This document shows, piece after piece, positions 9,430 through 18,641 of a DNA stretch of 64,000 bases. The notes below the pieces were generated by a model, which was not told the DNA's origin, made no database searches, and was given only the letters and a program-made list of their open reading frames with translations. The DNA lies in the NCBI GenBank assembly GCA_012934845.2, contig WNNJ02001091.1:1-64000 (forward strand), given 5' to 3'. This DNA is from Pomphorhynchus laevis (lineage: Eukaryota > Acanthocephala > Palaeacanthocephala > Echinorhynchida > Pomphorhynchidae). Made by a program: the position numbers and the translations under genes. Position 1 is the stretch's first letter, and each line of letters begins with the position of its first letter.

Positions 9430-11358
9430 AGATGCATACACAGTCAGCCGCCTCGTACCTCTTGATAAGAACCCAGGAGTGAGGCCAGTTGGAATTGGAG
9501 AAACATTACGAAGAATCATTGGACGAGTAGTACTGAACCACGTATCCAAAGATATCACTTCTGTTTGTAACAATTTTCAACTTTGTGCGGGTCAGCGATG
9601 TGGAACGGAAGTGGCGGTTCACACAATGCGAGAGGCATTTGAAAAGACACCAGACTCATGTATACTCCTGATAGACGCGAAAAATGCATTCAACCAAATA
9701 AACAGAAATCTGGCACTCAGAAATATAAAATATATTTGTCCATCCCTGGATAAAATCCTACATAACATATATGGACGCACATCCGATCTGGTCGTGAATG
9801 GTACGGTACTACACTCCGCCGAAGGCTTTACGCAGGGTGATCCTCTAGCAATGGCAGCTTTTGCCCTGGCGTCCATTCCTCTGATCAACCGTTTAAAGGA
9901 AGTGGCGCCGGGTGCGAAACACGTTTGGTATGCTGATGACGGGGGATGCGTCGGCACAATAGCAGAATTGGAAAAAATATGGAAAGAGCTACAGAGATGT
10001 GGTCCATCCTTTGGATACTTCATCAATCCCCGGAAGTGTACACTATTAGCTCATAAAGATTTAGTTGAAAATGCTGCAGTTGCTTTAACTCAACAAGGAG
10101 TTGCTATGAGGAAGGATGGAGTTAAATATCTAGGAAGTTTTATTGGAGAATATGATTTTGTGCACAACAAATGTTCAGATTTAGTTGAAAAATGGAAGAA
10201 TACTTTAGATAAACTACAAAGCGTTAGCACTCAGGAGGCTTTCGCTAGCTATCTACTTCTAACAAAGGCGATACAACCCAAATTATCGTATATTGAACGT
10301 ACGTGCTATATGCAACAAGCGTGGTTAAAGCCATTCCACTCTAAGCTGTTCAATGATGTACTACCTGAAATGCTGGGATACATAGGTCAGGACAACGAAG
10401 CTGAGATGATAATATCACTCCCGAATCGTTTTGGAGGGCTGGGAATCATAAACCAATTAAGAACGTGCGGTTCAGAGTATGAAAACTCGGTCAAGATTTG
10501 TAATCCCGCAATGAAAGGTCTAATAGGTGATGACTTGGAAACCCAGCAGAAGCAAATATACAAAGAAATCAAAGAATGTAACAAGAGAGAGACAGTACGA
10601 TACAGGCAAAGTATAATAGAATTATCACCCAGAGATCTATTTACAATTTTTGAAAACGCGAGCAAAAGTGGAGCTTCGGCGTGGCTCAGCAGTAATCACG
10701 GAGCTAAAGATTTGTTCCTTAATACTCGCGAGTTTCACGATGCTCTGTTAGCTCGTTATGACTGGCAAACCTCGAATCATGGAAGGTGTGAATGCGGTAA
10801 AAGCAATGAAGTCGCACATATACTGTCTTGCAGAACTGGAGGAATGACATTTGTACGCCACAATAGCATTAAGAGTGAACTTGCGAATCAAATTCAAAAA
10901 GTATGTCGAAGGGTAATCCAAGAACCAATATTACAGAATGTACCCGAGACCACGTCATTTGAAGCAACATCGACGACTAGGGATGCAAGGGCAGACATTG
11001 TGTGTAATGCAAGTCCTTCCTGGAAATTTGCATTTTTAATAGTTTTGCTCCATCGTATGCAACGAGTCACATGTCAAATCCCTTTGTATATCACGAGGAA
11101 AGGAAGAATGGCAAATACAAAGAACGTATAAACAGAATTGAGCGGGCTCATTTTCATCCATTTGTTATGTCAACAACGGGTGGATTGGGAAACGCGGCTA
11201 ACACTGTGTTAAAAAAGGTAGCATCAATGCATGCTTTGCAAGGACCACAGAATTACGCCGAGATAATACACACATACAGATGCCGTTTGTCGAGAATGAT
11301 GGCTCGAGTAGTATCAATGTCCATGCAGGGCGTTTGTAGCCAGACGCTAGAATTGTAA
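9430..11358 (+). pseudogene. RLE-type LINE reverse transcriptase, partial, one frameshift
   Basis: Open from AYTVSRLVPLDKNPGVRP (about 9430) through GVRPVGIGETLRRI, DAKNAFNQINR, TQGDPLAM, the catalytic YADD (HVWYADDGG), and a C-x-C-x7-H-x3-C finger (CECGKSNEVAHILSC). It leaves frame between about 11,010 and 11,070, inside the endonuclease domain, and continues in another frame (11,071-11,358) through HEERKNGKYKERINRIE to the end. A small deletion with a frameshift there removes the second acidic segment of the RLE motif. The rest of the RT is intact. Confidence 0.85.
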
Positions 11359-11400
11359 AACATGACAAATCATAAATGTATTATTATTTAAAAAAAAATT
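9430..11400 (+). mobile_element. 5'-truncated RLE-type LINE (element E)
   Basis: Plus-strand copy of a third subfamily of the single-ORF RLE element, truncated at the 5' side next to the ATT tail of D. A short AT-rich 3' UTR follows the ORF, then an ATT tail up to about 11,425. The N-terminal cysteine cluster is missing. Confidence 0.87.
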
Positions 11401-11425
11401 ATTATTATTAAATTAATTATTAATT

Positions 11426-11578
11426 ATTTATTTGAGCTTAAAAAATAGTTTGAGATAAAATAACATACAATTACAGTTCCGCTTATTATTAAAAAAATTT
11501 GGTTTCTGATAAACATACAATAAAATAACATACAGTTTCTGATAAACATACAATAAACATACAATTTCTGAACATTCC
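11426..11578 (+). promoter_or_regulatory. 5' UTR of element F with short tandem repeats
   Basis: Contains repeats of a unit close to TTTCTGATAAACATACAATA (about 11,504-11,575) immediately upstream of the ATG. A related copy of this unit lies at 14,775-14,811. Tandem 5' UTR monomers act as internal promoters in some LINEs; that role is an inference here. Confidence 0.45.
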
Positions 11579-14500
11579 ATGACGAAGGGTAAGCCGAGTA
11601 ATATTGCCCCGTGCTGTACATGCAACGGTAATGCTGCAAGATGCAAAGGATGTCGGTGTGCGAAAAATAAAACAGCATGTGTCAACTGCAGAGCAGCTTG
11701 TTGCCAAAATACGTGTCCAAATATGATGTCTATGAAGTTAGATAGTGTGCCCCTTGGCAATTTAAATTGTCATCTTTCAACAGTCGATACATCTAATGAA
11801 CCAGTCGTGGTGGGACAGCGTCGGGAGAATTTAAATTACGATAATTTGATCGAGGACATGTATATGACAGTGATAAGCTGGGTTCCAAATCATATGAAAC
11901 TTCCAAAATGCAGTACCAGCGGTCAGTTTATCAATCTCCTGACAGAAAAATTCAACGCAGTCGCGATCCCTAGCTTACATGAACAACGGGCATTGAAAGA
12001 AGTTGTGGTAATGAGTCAATTGATGTTACAATCAATACCATCGAGAGGAATTGGTACAATAAGAAAGGCTCTACTACGAAGAATGGATGATTGGAATTTG
12101 GGAAAGTATAAAGAACTTTTTGACGAGGCAAGCATCTTACAACGTCGAATGGTTAGTGATGGATTTGCAAAGGGTTTTCAAAGAATAAGTAAGCAGAAAA
12201 AATTTTCTCGTTTTATGCGAGCAGGCAAAACGAGTGCAGCGATAAAAATCCTTGAAGACACTGAAGATGGCAATACGGTTTATAGTTTTGACGATATGTG
12301 TGATGGTAAGCTTGTATCTGATATTTTGACTGAATTACATCCGCCTGCGCAGCCACTTTCTCAAGATGCAGTGTTATCGCTTCCTATAACTAATTGTAAA
12401 TCCCATCACTTTTCAATATATAGTGGAATCGATGGACGTGCAATTATCAGGGAATCATTGAGGACTCATGGAGGGGCCGGTCCTTCTGGGATAACGGCGA
12501 TTGCGTTCAGACGAATGTTAACGGCTTTTGGATCACACTCGATAAAGTTAGCTGATGCCATTGCGGGTTTAGCAGTGCGCATTGCATCAGAATCAATTCC
12601 GGCTGAGTCTTTACAGGCATACGTTAACAGCAGAATTGTTGCGTTAAATAAGCGCCCTGGTGTCCGACCTATTGGAGTAGGTGAGGTATTTCGTCGTGTA
12701 ATTGGTAAAGCTATTCTGAATGTGGCTAAAAGAGATTTAAGGGCAGTAGCAGGTAATCTGCAAATGTGTGCGGGACAGCCAGGTGGGCTAGGGTATGTGA
12801 TACATACATTAACCGATCATTTCCACTCGAACGAGCAATATGGCATACTGTCAGTGGACGCGAAGAATGCGTTTAATCTAATGAATAGATGCCTAATGCT
12901 TAAAAATGTCGAAAAAGTATGCCCTGCCTTCACATGTGTTCTGAGAAATATATATAAGCTAAATGCTTTACTTGTTGGCCAAGGAGGTAATTTAGCATCG
13001 TCAGAGGGTGTCACTCAAGGGGACCCTCTTGCGATGCCAGCGTTTGCAATCTCATCGATGCCCTTGATATATAAAATCAGAGAATCGATTCCATCAATAA
13101 AACAATGCTGGTATGCAGATGATTCGACTTTCGTTGGTGGGCTTGATGATCTATCACGTGTATGGCGTCTTCTTTGCTCAATAGGTGAGCAGTATGGATA
13201 CCATGTCAATCCAAACAAATCGAGGTTGCTTATACATCCACGAAACATGATCCGTGCTCAACACATCTTTGGAGCTGATGGTTTAATCATTAATGAAGAT
13301 GGATTAAAGGTACTTGGTGCACCTATTGGCACGCCAAAGTTTGTAAGGGAGTATTGCTGCGGGCAGTTTTTATCGATGTCAAATCTGGTCAAGGATGTTG
13401 CTAATGCCGCTGATGCCGATGCTCATTCCGCATTTGTGGCATACTCTCTTGCAGTTCAGTCAAAGTGGACTCACCTTTTCCGAGCCGTTGATTGTGACAT
13501 AGAATGGTTGGATGATCTAAAGAATGTTATTGACACAAAATTTATGAATTCCATGTTTGGCGATGACATTGATCTTGATTTGAGGGGAGTATGTTCTTTG
13601 TCAACCAGTTTGGGGGGACTAGGAATACGAAATATTGAGAGTGAATTAACCAGACAGTACAACGCTGCACGATTGTTATCGTCCATATATGAAGAACCTG
13701 ATTTAGATATTGGTTTCTCAGTAATACACTTATTGTCTGCAATTCAAAACGAACATAAAGAAGAAAATCGAAATTATGCTGAAAAACTCAAGCCAGAGAT
13801 CATTCCTATATTGCGAAAATCAGTGGAATATGCATCCCTGAAGGGTGCCTCTAATTGGCTAACAAGAGATGCGTTGGTTTCTACGGATTGTCAGTTGTCA
13901 ACGCAAGAGTTTCGAGATGCGTTGTCTGTTCGATATGGTTTAACTCCCAAAGATTTGCCGGATAAGTGTCAATGTGGTCAGATATTAACAACGTCGCATG
14001 CTCTCTCGTGCAAAAGGGGCGCATTCAACTTCATCCGTCATAATCAACTTCGAGACTTTTTGGTTAAGAAGTTGAACACAGTCTGTTGGAATGTGTTTGC
14101 AGAACCATCTCTGACTCCAGTTCCTGAAAACATCAGTTTCAATATTAGTACAACAACCAGACAAGATGATGCTCGAGCTGATATAGTAGGTAATGGACTG
14201 TTCGGTGGGAATATGGAGCGTACATTTTTTGATGTAGTCGTTTTCAACAATCATGCTCCGTCCTATTGCGAAAAGTCAACAGATGCCACTTTCACTTTCC
14301 ACGAAAATAGAAAATGTGCCAAGTACGAAGAAAGGATACATACAATAGAGCACAGCTCATTTTGTCCCCTTATTTGGGAGACTACGGGCGGAGCTGGCAA
14401 GAGTGCACAAGCATGTATTAAATCATTGGCTCTAAAAATCGCTGAACAACAAAAAAGCGAATACGCCGTCACGATATCATCAATCAGGACATATATTAGT

Positions 14501-14599
14501 ATGTGTCTTGCGAAAATTTGCTCTGCGACGCTTAGATGTCCACGTGTTCAGTTTCAGCGGACTTCGTATCTTCGAGCAGGACTTGTTTTATCAGAGTAA
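11579..14599 (+). CDS. RLE-type LINE polyprotein: CXC-like cluster, RT, CCHC finger, restriction-like endonuclease
   Basis: Intact 1006-codon ORF starting at ATG 11579. Residues 12-46 form the cysteine cluster (CCTCNGNAARCKGCRC and further Cys). The RT spans about 295-580: GPSG, KRPGVRPIGVGE, DAKNAFN, TQGDPLAM near 479 and the catalytic YADD at 512-515. A GASNWL segment (756-761) precedes a C-x-C-x7-H-x3-C finger (798-812) and RHN. An RLE-like nuclease follows: RADIV at 866-870, FFDVVVF at 883-889, HENRKCAKYEERI from 908. R2/CRE/R4-group LINEs have RT, then CCHC, then RLE in this order. No APE domain. It should cut DNA and reverse-transcribe its own RNA. The family looks like one widespread in cnidarians and other invertebrates (recollection, not a search). 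Confidence 0.88.
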   Translation: MTKGKPSNIAPCCTCNGNAARCKGCRCAKNKTACVNCRAACCQNTCPNMMSMKLDSVPLGNLNCHLSTVDTSNEPVVVGQRRENLNYDNLIEDMYMTVISWVPNHMKLPKCSTSGQFINLLTEKFNAVAIPSLHEQRALKEVVVMSQLMLQSIPSRGIGTIRKALLRRMDDWNLGKYKELFDEASILQRRMVSDGFAKGFQRISKQKKFSRFMRAGKTSAAIKILEDTEDGNTVYSFDDMCDGKLVSDILTELHPPAQPLSQDAVLSLPITNCKSHHFSIYSGIDGRAIIRESLRTHGGAGPSGITAIAFRRMLTAFGSHSIKLADAIAGLAVRIASESIPAESLQAYVNSRIVALNKRPGVRPIGVGEVFRRVIGKAILNVAKRDLRAVAGNLQMCAGQPGGLGYVIHTLTDHFHSNEQYGILSVDAKNAFNLMNRCLMLKNVEKVCPAFTCVLRNIYKLNALLVGQGGNLASSEGVTQGDPLAMPAFAISSMPLIYKIRESIPSIKQCWYADDSTFVGGLDDLSRVWRLLCSIGEQYGYHVNPNKSRLLIHPRNMIRAQHIFGADGLIINEDGLKVLGAPIGTPKFVREYCCGQFLSMSNLVKDVANAADADAHSAFVAYSLAVQSKWTHLFRAVDCDIEWLDDLKNVIDTKFMNSMFGDDIDLDLRGVCSLSTSLGGLGIRNIESELTRQYNAARLLSSIYEEPDLDIGFSVIHLLSAIQNEHKEENRNYAEKLKPEIIPILRKSVEYASLKGASNWLTRDALVSTDCQLSTQEFRDALSVRYGLTPKDLPDKCQCGQILTTSHALSCKRGAFNFIRHNQLRDFLVKKLNTVCWNVFAEPSLTPVPENISFNISTTTRQDDARADIVGNGLFGGNMERTFFDVVVFNNHAPSYCEKSTDATFTFHENRKCAKYEERIHTIEHSSFCPLIWETTGGAGKSAQACIKSLALKIAEQQKSEYAVTISSIRTYISMCLAKICSATLRCPRVQFQRTSYLRAGLVLSE

Positions 14600-14739
14600 T
14601 ATGTTTGTGTTATGGTATTTATACCACTATTTTAAATGTATAGAGGCCCATTTGTGGGAACCTTAATTGTACAAATTAAAATTTTAATAAATTGTTATTA
14701 ATAAAAAAAAATTATTAATTATTATTAAATAATTATTAT

Positions 14740-14775
14740 TAAATTTTTGTGTTATTATTATAACACAAAAAAAAT
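14740..14775. repeat. Short inverted AT-rich tract at the tail of element F
   Basis: TTTTTGTGTTATTATTATAACACAAAAAA-like sequence: GTGTTAT and ATAACAC flank TATT, making a small hairpin between the tail of F and the 17-bp repeat block. Confidence 0.5.
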
Positions 14776-14896
14776 TGGTTTCTTATAAACATACAATAAA
14801 ATAACATACAATAAATTCGATTACAAGATAAATTCGATTACAAGATAAATTCGATTACAAGATAAATTCGATTACAAGATAAATTCGATTACAAGA
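14775..14896. repeat. 5'-UTR-like monomer followed by five 17-bp tandem repeats
   Basis: Positions 14,775-14,811 repeat the 5' UTR unit of element F (GGTTTCTTATAAACATACAA). Then TAAATTCGATTACAAGA occurs five times (starts 14,812, 14,829, 14,846, 14,863, 14,880) with no difference. An ATT tract follows. It looks like a detached 5' leader array of a related element; no coding sequence is attached. Confidence 0.8.
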
Positions 14897-14918
14897 TTAT
14901 TATTATTATTATTATTTT

Positions 14919-15352
14919 GATCCCGATATATACAGTTCTCCCGCTTACACGCAATCGGCTTGGAGGAACCCTAATTATATTAAGCGGCCGCTTATTTGGC
15001 GTTTGTCCTTAGACGGATACCACAGTAAATTTTGCTCAATTCGGCTTCCTTTTCATTCTCGCTGCTCGAATTGCTTTTGCCGATTTTGCTCGCAACAGTG
15101 CTCTGAGTTGCTACATGTTTTCAACTGCTCGTTTTTGTCATCTATGCCATTGAAACAGATTGATCAAGGGCTTTTGTAATTTCGTAAATGTTTATATGCA
15201 GTTTCTACACACCCATACAAGGCAGTCATCATGTCCAGATTTCTCATTGGATACAGAACAACTTTTGTACTTTGATTTTGATTTATTTATTTATTTTGCC
15301 CTATGCCGAGAGGCTTAAATGGGATAATAAACCTCTGCATTATTATTATTTT
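14919..15352 (+). mobile_element. 5'-truncated APE-type LINE 3' end (element H)
   Basis: The last 86 codons of an element-A-type ORF2 (14,919-15,179, ending in TAA) are open and begin DPDIYSSPAYTQSAW. They keep RPLIWRLSLDGYH and the terminal finger residues (CFCRFC, CSELLHVFNC). The 3' UTR ends with GCCGAGAGGC, AATAAACCTCTGC and an ATT tail, the same layout as element A. The 5' junction is an ATT tract (14,897-14,916). Confidence 0.85.
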
Positions 15353-15362
15353 GGTAATAATA

Positions 15363-15444
15363 GAGTTTGAAATTCTAAGCTGCTAACAAATAACTATATA
15401 CAGAGAGTTTAAAATTCTAAGCTGTTAACAAATAACTATTTACA
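15363..15444 (+). promoter_or_regulatory. Two 42-bp tandem units in the 5' UTR of element I
   Basis: GAGTTTGAAATTCTAAGCTG begins the first unit; the second differs at only a few bases. They lie 39 bp upstream of the ATG. Repeated 5' leader monomers suggest an internal promoter or RNA-processing element, by analogy with other LINEs. Confidence 0.5.
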
Positions 15445-15482
15445 ACACAATTGAATACACAATTGAAACAACACACAACATA

Positions 15483-18400
15483 ATGCCGCGAGGTAAACCG
15501 TCTTCCTTTTCTCGCTGTTGTACGTGTAATGGTTCAGCTGCAAAATGTATACGTTGTCCTTGTAAGAAATCCGGAAGATCTTGTATTGACTGTCTAGCTA
15601 CCAGTTGCAAAAATCGCATTAAAGAAACGCCGCTATTATTGGACTCCATCATTCCATCCACAGAGCGAACGAATGTATCACATTCAGTGAATGGCTGTAT
15701 TAACCAAATCTTGGAATTGAACTTGTGTAGTATTGGATTTACTAATAAATCCACTGAGCTCTTACATAGTAGCACAGATAAACAAACTAACACAGGGATT
15801 GACATTGACTCGGTTTACAAAGAAGTCATTTTATGGGATCCGAATTTGTTCGAGCTACCAAAATGTAATGCAAGCTTCGAGTTCATCGACAATTTAGCGT
15901 CATTTTATCGTTTATGCGTCGATGATCAAACACAGATAGAATTAAGTCTTAAATCATCTACGGTGATGTGTCAGTTAATTTTGCAAAGAACGGAATCTCG
16001 TCGTGTGAGTACAAGACGCAAAAATATTGAACGCAGACTAAAATTATGGAAGGAACAAAACTTGTTCGAGCTTTTATGTGAAGCAAGAATCCTTCAAAGT
16101 CAGAGAAAGTGCCAAAGCCAAAGGACATCTAGAAAATCAAGTTGGGTCCAGAAATTTATTCAGCTAATGACACATCACAAGACAAACTCAGCGATAAAAT
16201 TGCTTGAAAATCCTCACAATCAAATGGGTATAATGGAGCTGGACGATACTTTTGAATCACAGAGTGTGCGGCATAAGCTATTACAGCTTCACCCTGAAGC
16301 TTCCGACATAAGTGAAGGCGTAGCTTTAAATAGTCCTTTACCAAACATGGTTAAGCACCACCCAGTACGTTTTGAATACATATCAAGCGATGACATTATA
16401 GAGGCAGCTCGACGCACTCAAGGATCAGCAGGACCTTCAGGAATGGATGCGCAAATATGGCGCACAATGCTATGTTCGTTCGGAATATCATCTTCTCGAC
16501 TAGCTTACAGTCTCGCTGATTTTTCGTATCTAGTGGCATCCGTTAATATCAACCCAGACTCTCTTACAGCATTTACAGCAAGCCGTTTGATTCCATTGAA
16601 CAAGGACCCCGGCATCAGGCCGATAGGGATTGGTGAGGTATCACGCAGAATAGTTGGAAAAGTTCTGGCAAAGTTGATAAGTAAAGACTTACAGATCGTG
16701 TCGAAATGCGAACAATTGTGCGCTGGACAAAGATGCGGGGTCGAGGCTGCGATACATTCCATTCGACAGGTTTACATGGAAAACAGTGACATGTGCTTGT
16801 TGCAGCTAGATGCTCGAAATGCCTTTAACTGTGTGAACCGTAAATTGGCTCTAGCAAATATAGAGTATGTTTGTCCTTCACTAGCAACAGTGCTGCGTAA
16901 TGTGTATGGTAATCCAGCAACTCTTTCAGTCGACAAGGATTTAATGTTTTCCAAGGAGGGGTTCACGCAAGGTGATCCTCTGGCAATGATAGCATTTGCT
17001 GCGTCATCACTTCCACTAATAATGAAGCTGAGAGCTATAGCACCAAACGTTACTCATCGCTGGTTTGCAGACGATGCGAATTGTGTGGGTAGTCGATCTG
17101 ATGTATTGAGAGTCTGGAATGGTATCCGCGAAATCGGCCATAGATATGGATTTCATCTAAATGAACAAAAATGCCAGGTTCTAGTACATAAAGATCAAAT
17201 AAAATTAGCAGAGAAGACTTTCTGTGGTACAGGGCTTAAGATTATATACCAAGGTACAGAAATTCTTGGTTCTGCCATTGGAGATCAAACATATATGGAC
17301 CAATTTGTTCATGGCAAAATTGAAAACTGGATTGAATCATTAAAAAATTTGAATTTAGTAGCGAATGAAGATCCATACGTCGCTTTTGCAGCTTTGACGC
17401 AGGCGCTCCAATTCAAGTGGAATTATGTTCAACGAACTTGTATGGCTAGTAGCACATGTTACGAACGTCTTTCATCGTATATATTCGACACGATCATTCC
17501 GAAGTTGACAGGAGTTGATTTAGATACGGGACAACTTGATTCGATAATGATTCCATTACGCTACGGTGGATTGGGTATACTAGACCCGAATAGTAATCCT
17601 CTTTCGGAATATGATAGTTCATTACGCATGAGCCAACCTCTACTAGATGGATTATCAGGAAGTGATTTAGAGATTAGATATGCCCAAATTGCGCGAGAAA
17701 TAAGAATATATAAGCAAGAATCTATCAAAACTCGATTGATGAGGGTTAAATCAAAATCAGCGACTATTAGCGCTTGTCTCGATTTCGCAGCCTGTAAAGG
17801 GGCATCTAATTGGCTTTCAGCAAAACCTTCATTAGTACTTAATCACCACTTAAGCAAAAGGCAATTTCAAGATGCTCTGGCATCACGCTATGGATGGAAA
17901 CCTCCGGACTCACCCATGAAATGTTTGTGTGGACACAATTTTGATATTTGTCATGCTGTTGCTTGTCAGTCCGGTGGTATTCCAACAATTAGACATAACG
18001 TGGTTCGTGATATTATTGCTAAAGAACTATCCGATGTAGGCAGTTCAACATCAATTGAACCTCCTTTACAACCTTTGCCTGAAGGAATAGTTTTCAAAAA
18101 TTCCACAACGACCCTTGATCGTAATTCTAGAGTTGATGTTGCGTGTTACGGTCTGTTTGGGGATAAGACGGAGCGGTCATTATTTGACATTTGTGTTTTC
18201 AGCCATCTTGCTCCTTCTTATTCATCTGGCACGACAAGCAATGCTTTTAACTATCACGAGGCTAGAAAAAACTCGAAGTATGGTGAAAGAATAGCACGGT
18301 TTGAACGATCGTCATTTTATCCTATTGTTCTTGCCTCCAACGGTGCCCTTGGCAGTACAGCACAGATGATTTTAAAGAAAATAGCAAAGATACGAGCAGA

Positions 18401-18515
18401 TAGAACTTGCGATAATTACAGCGCCTGTATCCGAAATATAAGGTGTAGAGTCGGTTTTGCTTTAGCAAAAATGTCTTCGATGTCTATACGTGCTGCTCGT
18501 ACGTCGAAAATTTAG
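15483..18515 (+). CDS. RLE-type LINE polyprotein: CXC-like cluster, RT, CCHC finger, restriction-like endonuclease
   Basis: Intact 1010-codon ORF from ATG 15483. The N-terminal cluster (residues 13-46) contains CCTCNGSAAKCIRCPC, then C-x2-C and SCKN, and is the copy most like an MSL2/tesmin CXC domain. RT motifs: AGPSGMDAQIW, KDPGIRPIGIGE, DARNAFNCVNR, TQGDPLAM and RWFADDANC, where the usual YADD is FADD, a tolerated variant. Later come GASNWLS, the C-x-C-x7-H-x3-C finger (CLCGHNFDICHAVAC), RHN, and the RLE segments SRVDVACYG, LFDICVF and HEARKNSKYGERIARFE. Product and mode of action are as for the protein at 11,579, from which it has diverged widely. No stops or frameshifts. Confidence 0.88.
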   Translation: MPRGKPSSFSRCCTCNGSAAKCIRCPCKKSGRSCIDCLATSCKNRIKETPLLLDSIIPSTERTNVSHSVNGCINQILELNLCSIGFTNKSTELLHSSTDKQTNTGIDIDSVYKEVILWDPNLFELPKCNASFEFIDNLASFYRLCVDDQTQIELSLKSSTVMCQLILQRTESRRVSTRRKNIERRLKLWKEQNLFELLCEARILQSQRKCQSQRTSRKSSWVQKFIQLMTHHKTNSAIKLLENPHNQMGIMELDDTFESQSVRHKLLQLHPEASDISEGVALNSPLPNMVKHHPVRFEYISSDDIIEAARRTQGSAGPSGMDAQIWRTMLCSFGISSSRLAYSLADFSYLVASVNINPDSLTAFTASRLIPLNKDPGIRPIGIGEVSRRIVGKVLAKLISKDLQIVSKCEQLCAGQRCGVEAAIHSIRQVYMENSDMCLLQLDARNAFNCVNRKLALANIEYVCPSLATVLRNVYGNPATLSVDKDLMFSKEGFTQGDPLAMIAFAASSLPLIMKLRAIAPNVTHRWFADDANCVGSRSDVLRVWNGIREIGHRYGFHLNEQKCQVLVHKDQIKLAEKTFCGTGLKIIYQGTEILGSAIGDQTYMDQFVHGKIENWIESLKNLNLVANEDPYVAFAALTQALQFKWNYVQRTCMASSTCYERLSSYIFDTIIPKLTGVDLDTGQLDSIMIPLRYGGLGILDPNSNPLSEYDSSLRMSQPLLDGLSGSDLEIRYAQIAREIRIYKQESIKTRLMRVKSKSATISACLDFAACKGASNWLSAKPSLVLNHHLSKRQFQDALASRYGWKPPDSPMKCLCGHNFDICHAVACQSGGIPTIRHNVVRDIIAKELSDVGSSTSIEPPLQPLPEGIVFKNSTTTLDRNSRVDVACYGLFGDKTERSLFDICVFSHLAPSYSSGTTSNAFNYHEARKNSKYGERIARFERSSFYPIVLASNGALGSTAQMILKKIAKIRADRTCDNYSACIRNIRCRVGFALAKMSSMSIRAARTSKI

Positions 18516-18617
18516 TCAGTTAGTCAGCATGGAACAAGACTTAATAACTATTATTTGACTGTATTCTTAAATGTTTGTATTAAAAAAAATTATAAAAAAA
18601 AAAAATTAAAAAAAAAA

Positions 18618-18641
18618 ATAATAATAATAATAATAATAATT
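18618..18641. repeat. TAA microsatellite between elements I and J
   Basis: About eight TAA units. The plus-strand tail of element I and the minus-strand tail of J converge here. Confidence 0.85.

Larger units (their letters stand above)
11426..14730 (+). mobile_element. Full-length RLE-type LINE (element F)
   Basis: Single-ORF non-LTR element with a 5' UTR carrying short tandem repeats, an intact 1006-codon ORF and a 3' UTR holding GGCCCATTTGTGGGAACC (14,645-14,663), followed by an A-rich then TAA/ATT tail. TAA-type tracts lie on both sides. Element C is its inverted near-identical partner. Confidence 0.9.
15361..18617 (+). mobile_element. Full-length RLE-type LINE (element I)
   Basis: Second complete single-ORF RLE element, a different subfamily from F. 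It starts directly after the tail of H. Its 5' UTR has two copies of a 42-bp unit (15,363-15,404; 15,405-15,444). The 3' UTR is short and A-rich and ends in a TAA tract that it shares, tail to tail, with element J. I did not find the GGCCCATTTG 3' motif in it. Confidence 0.9.
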
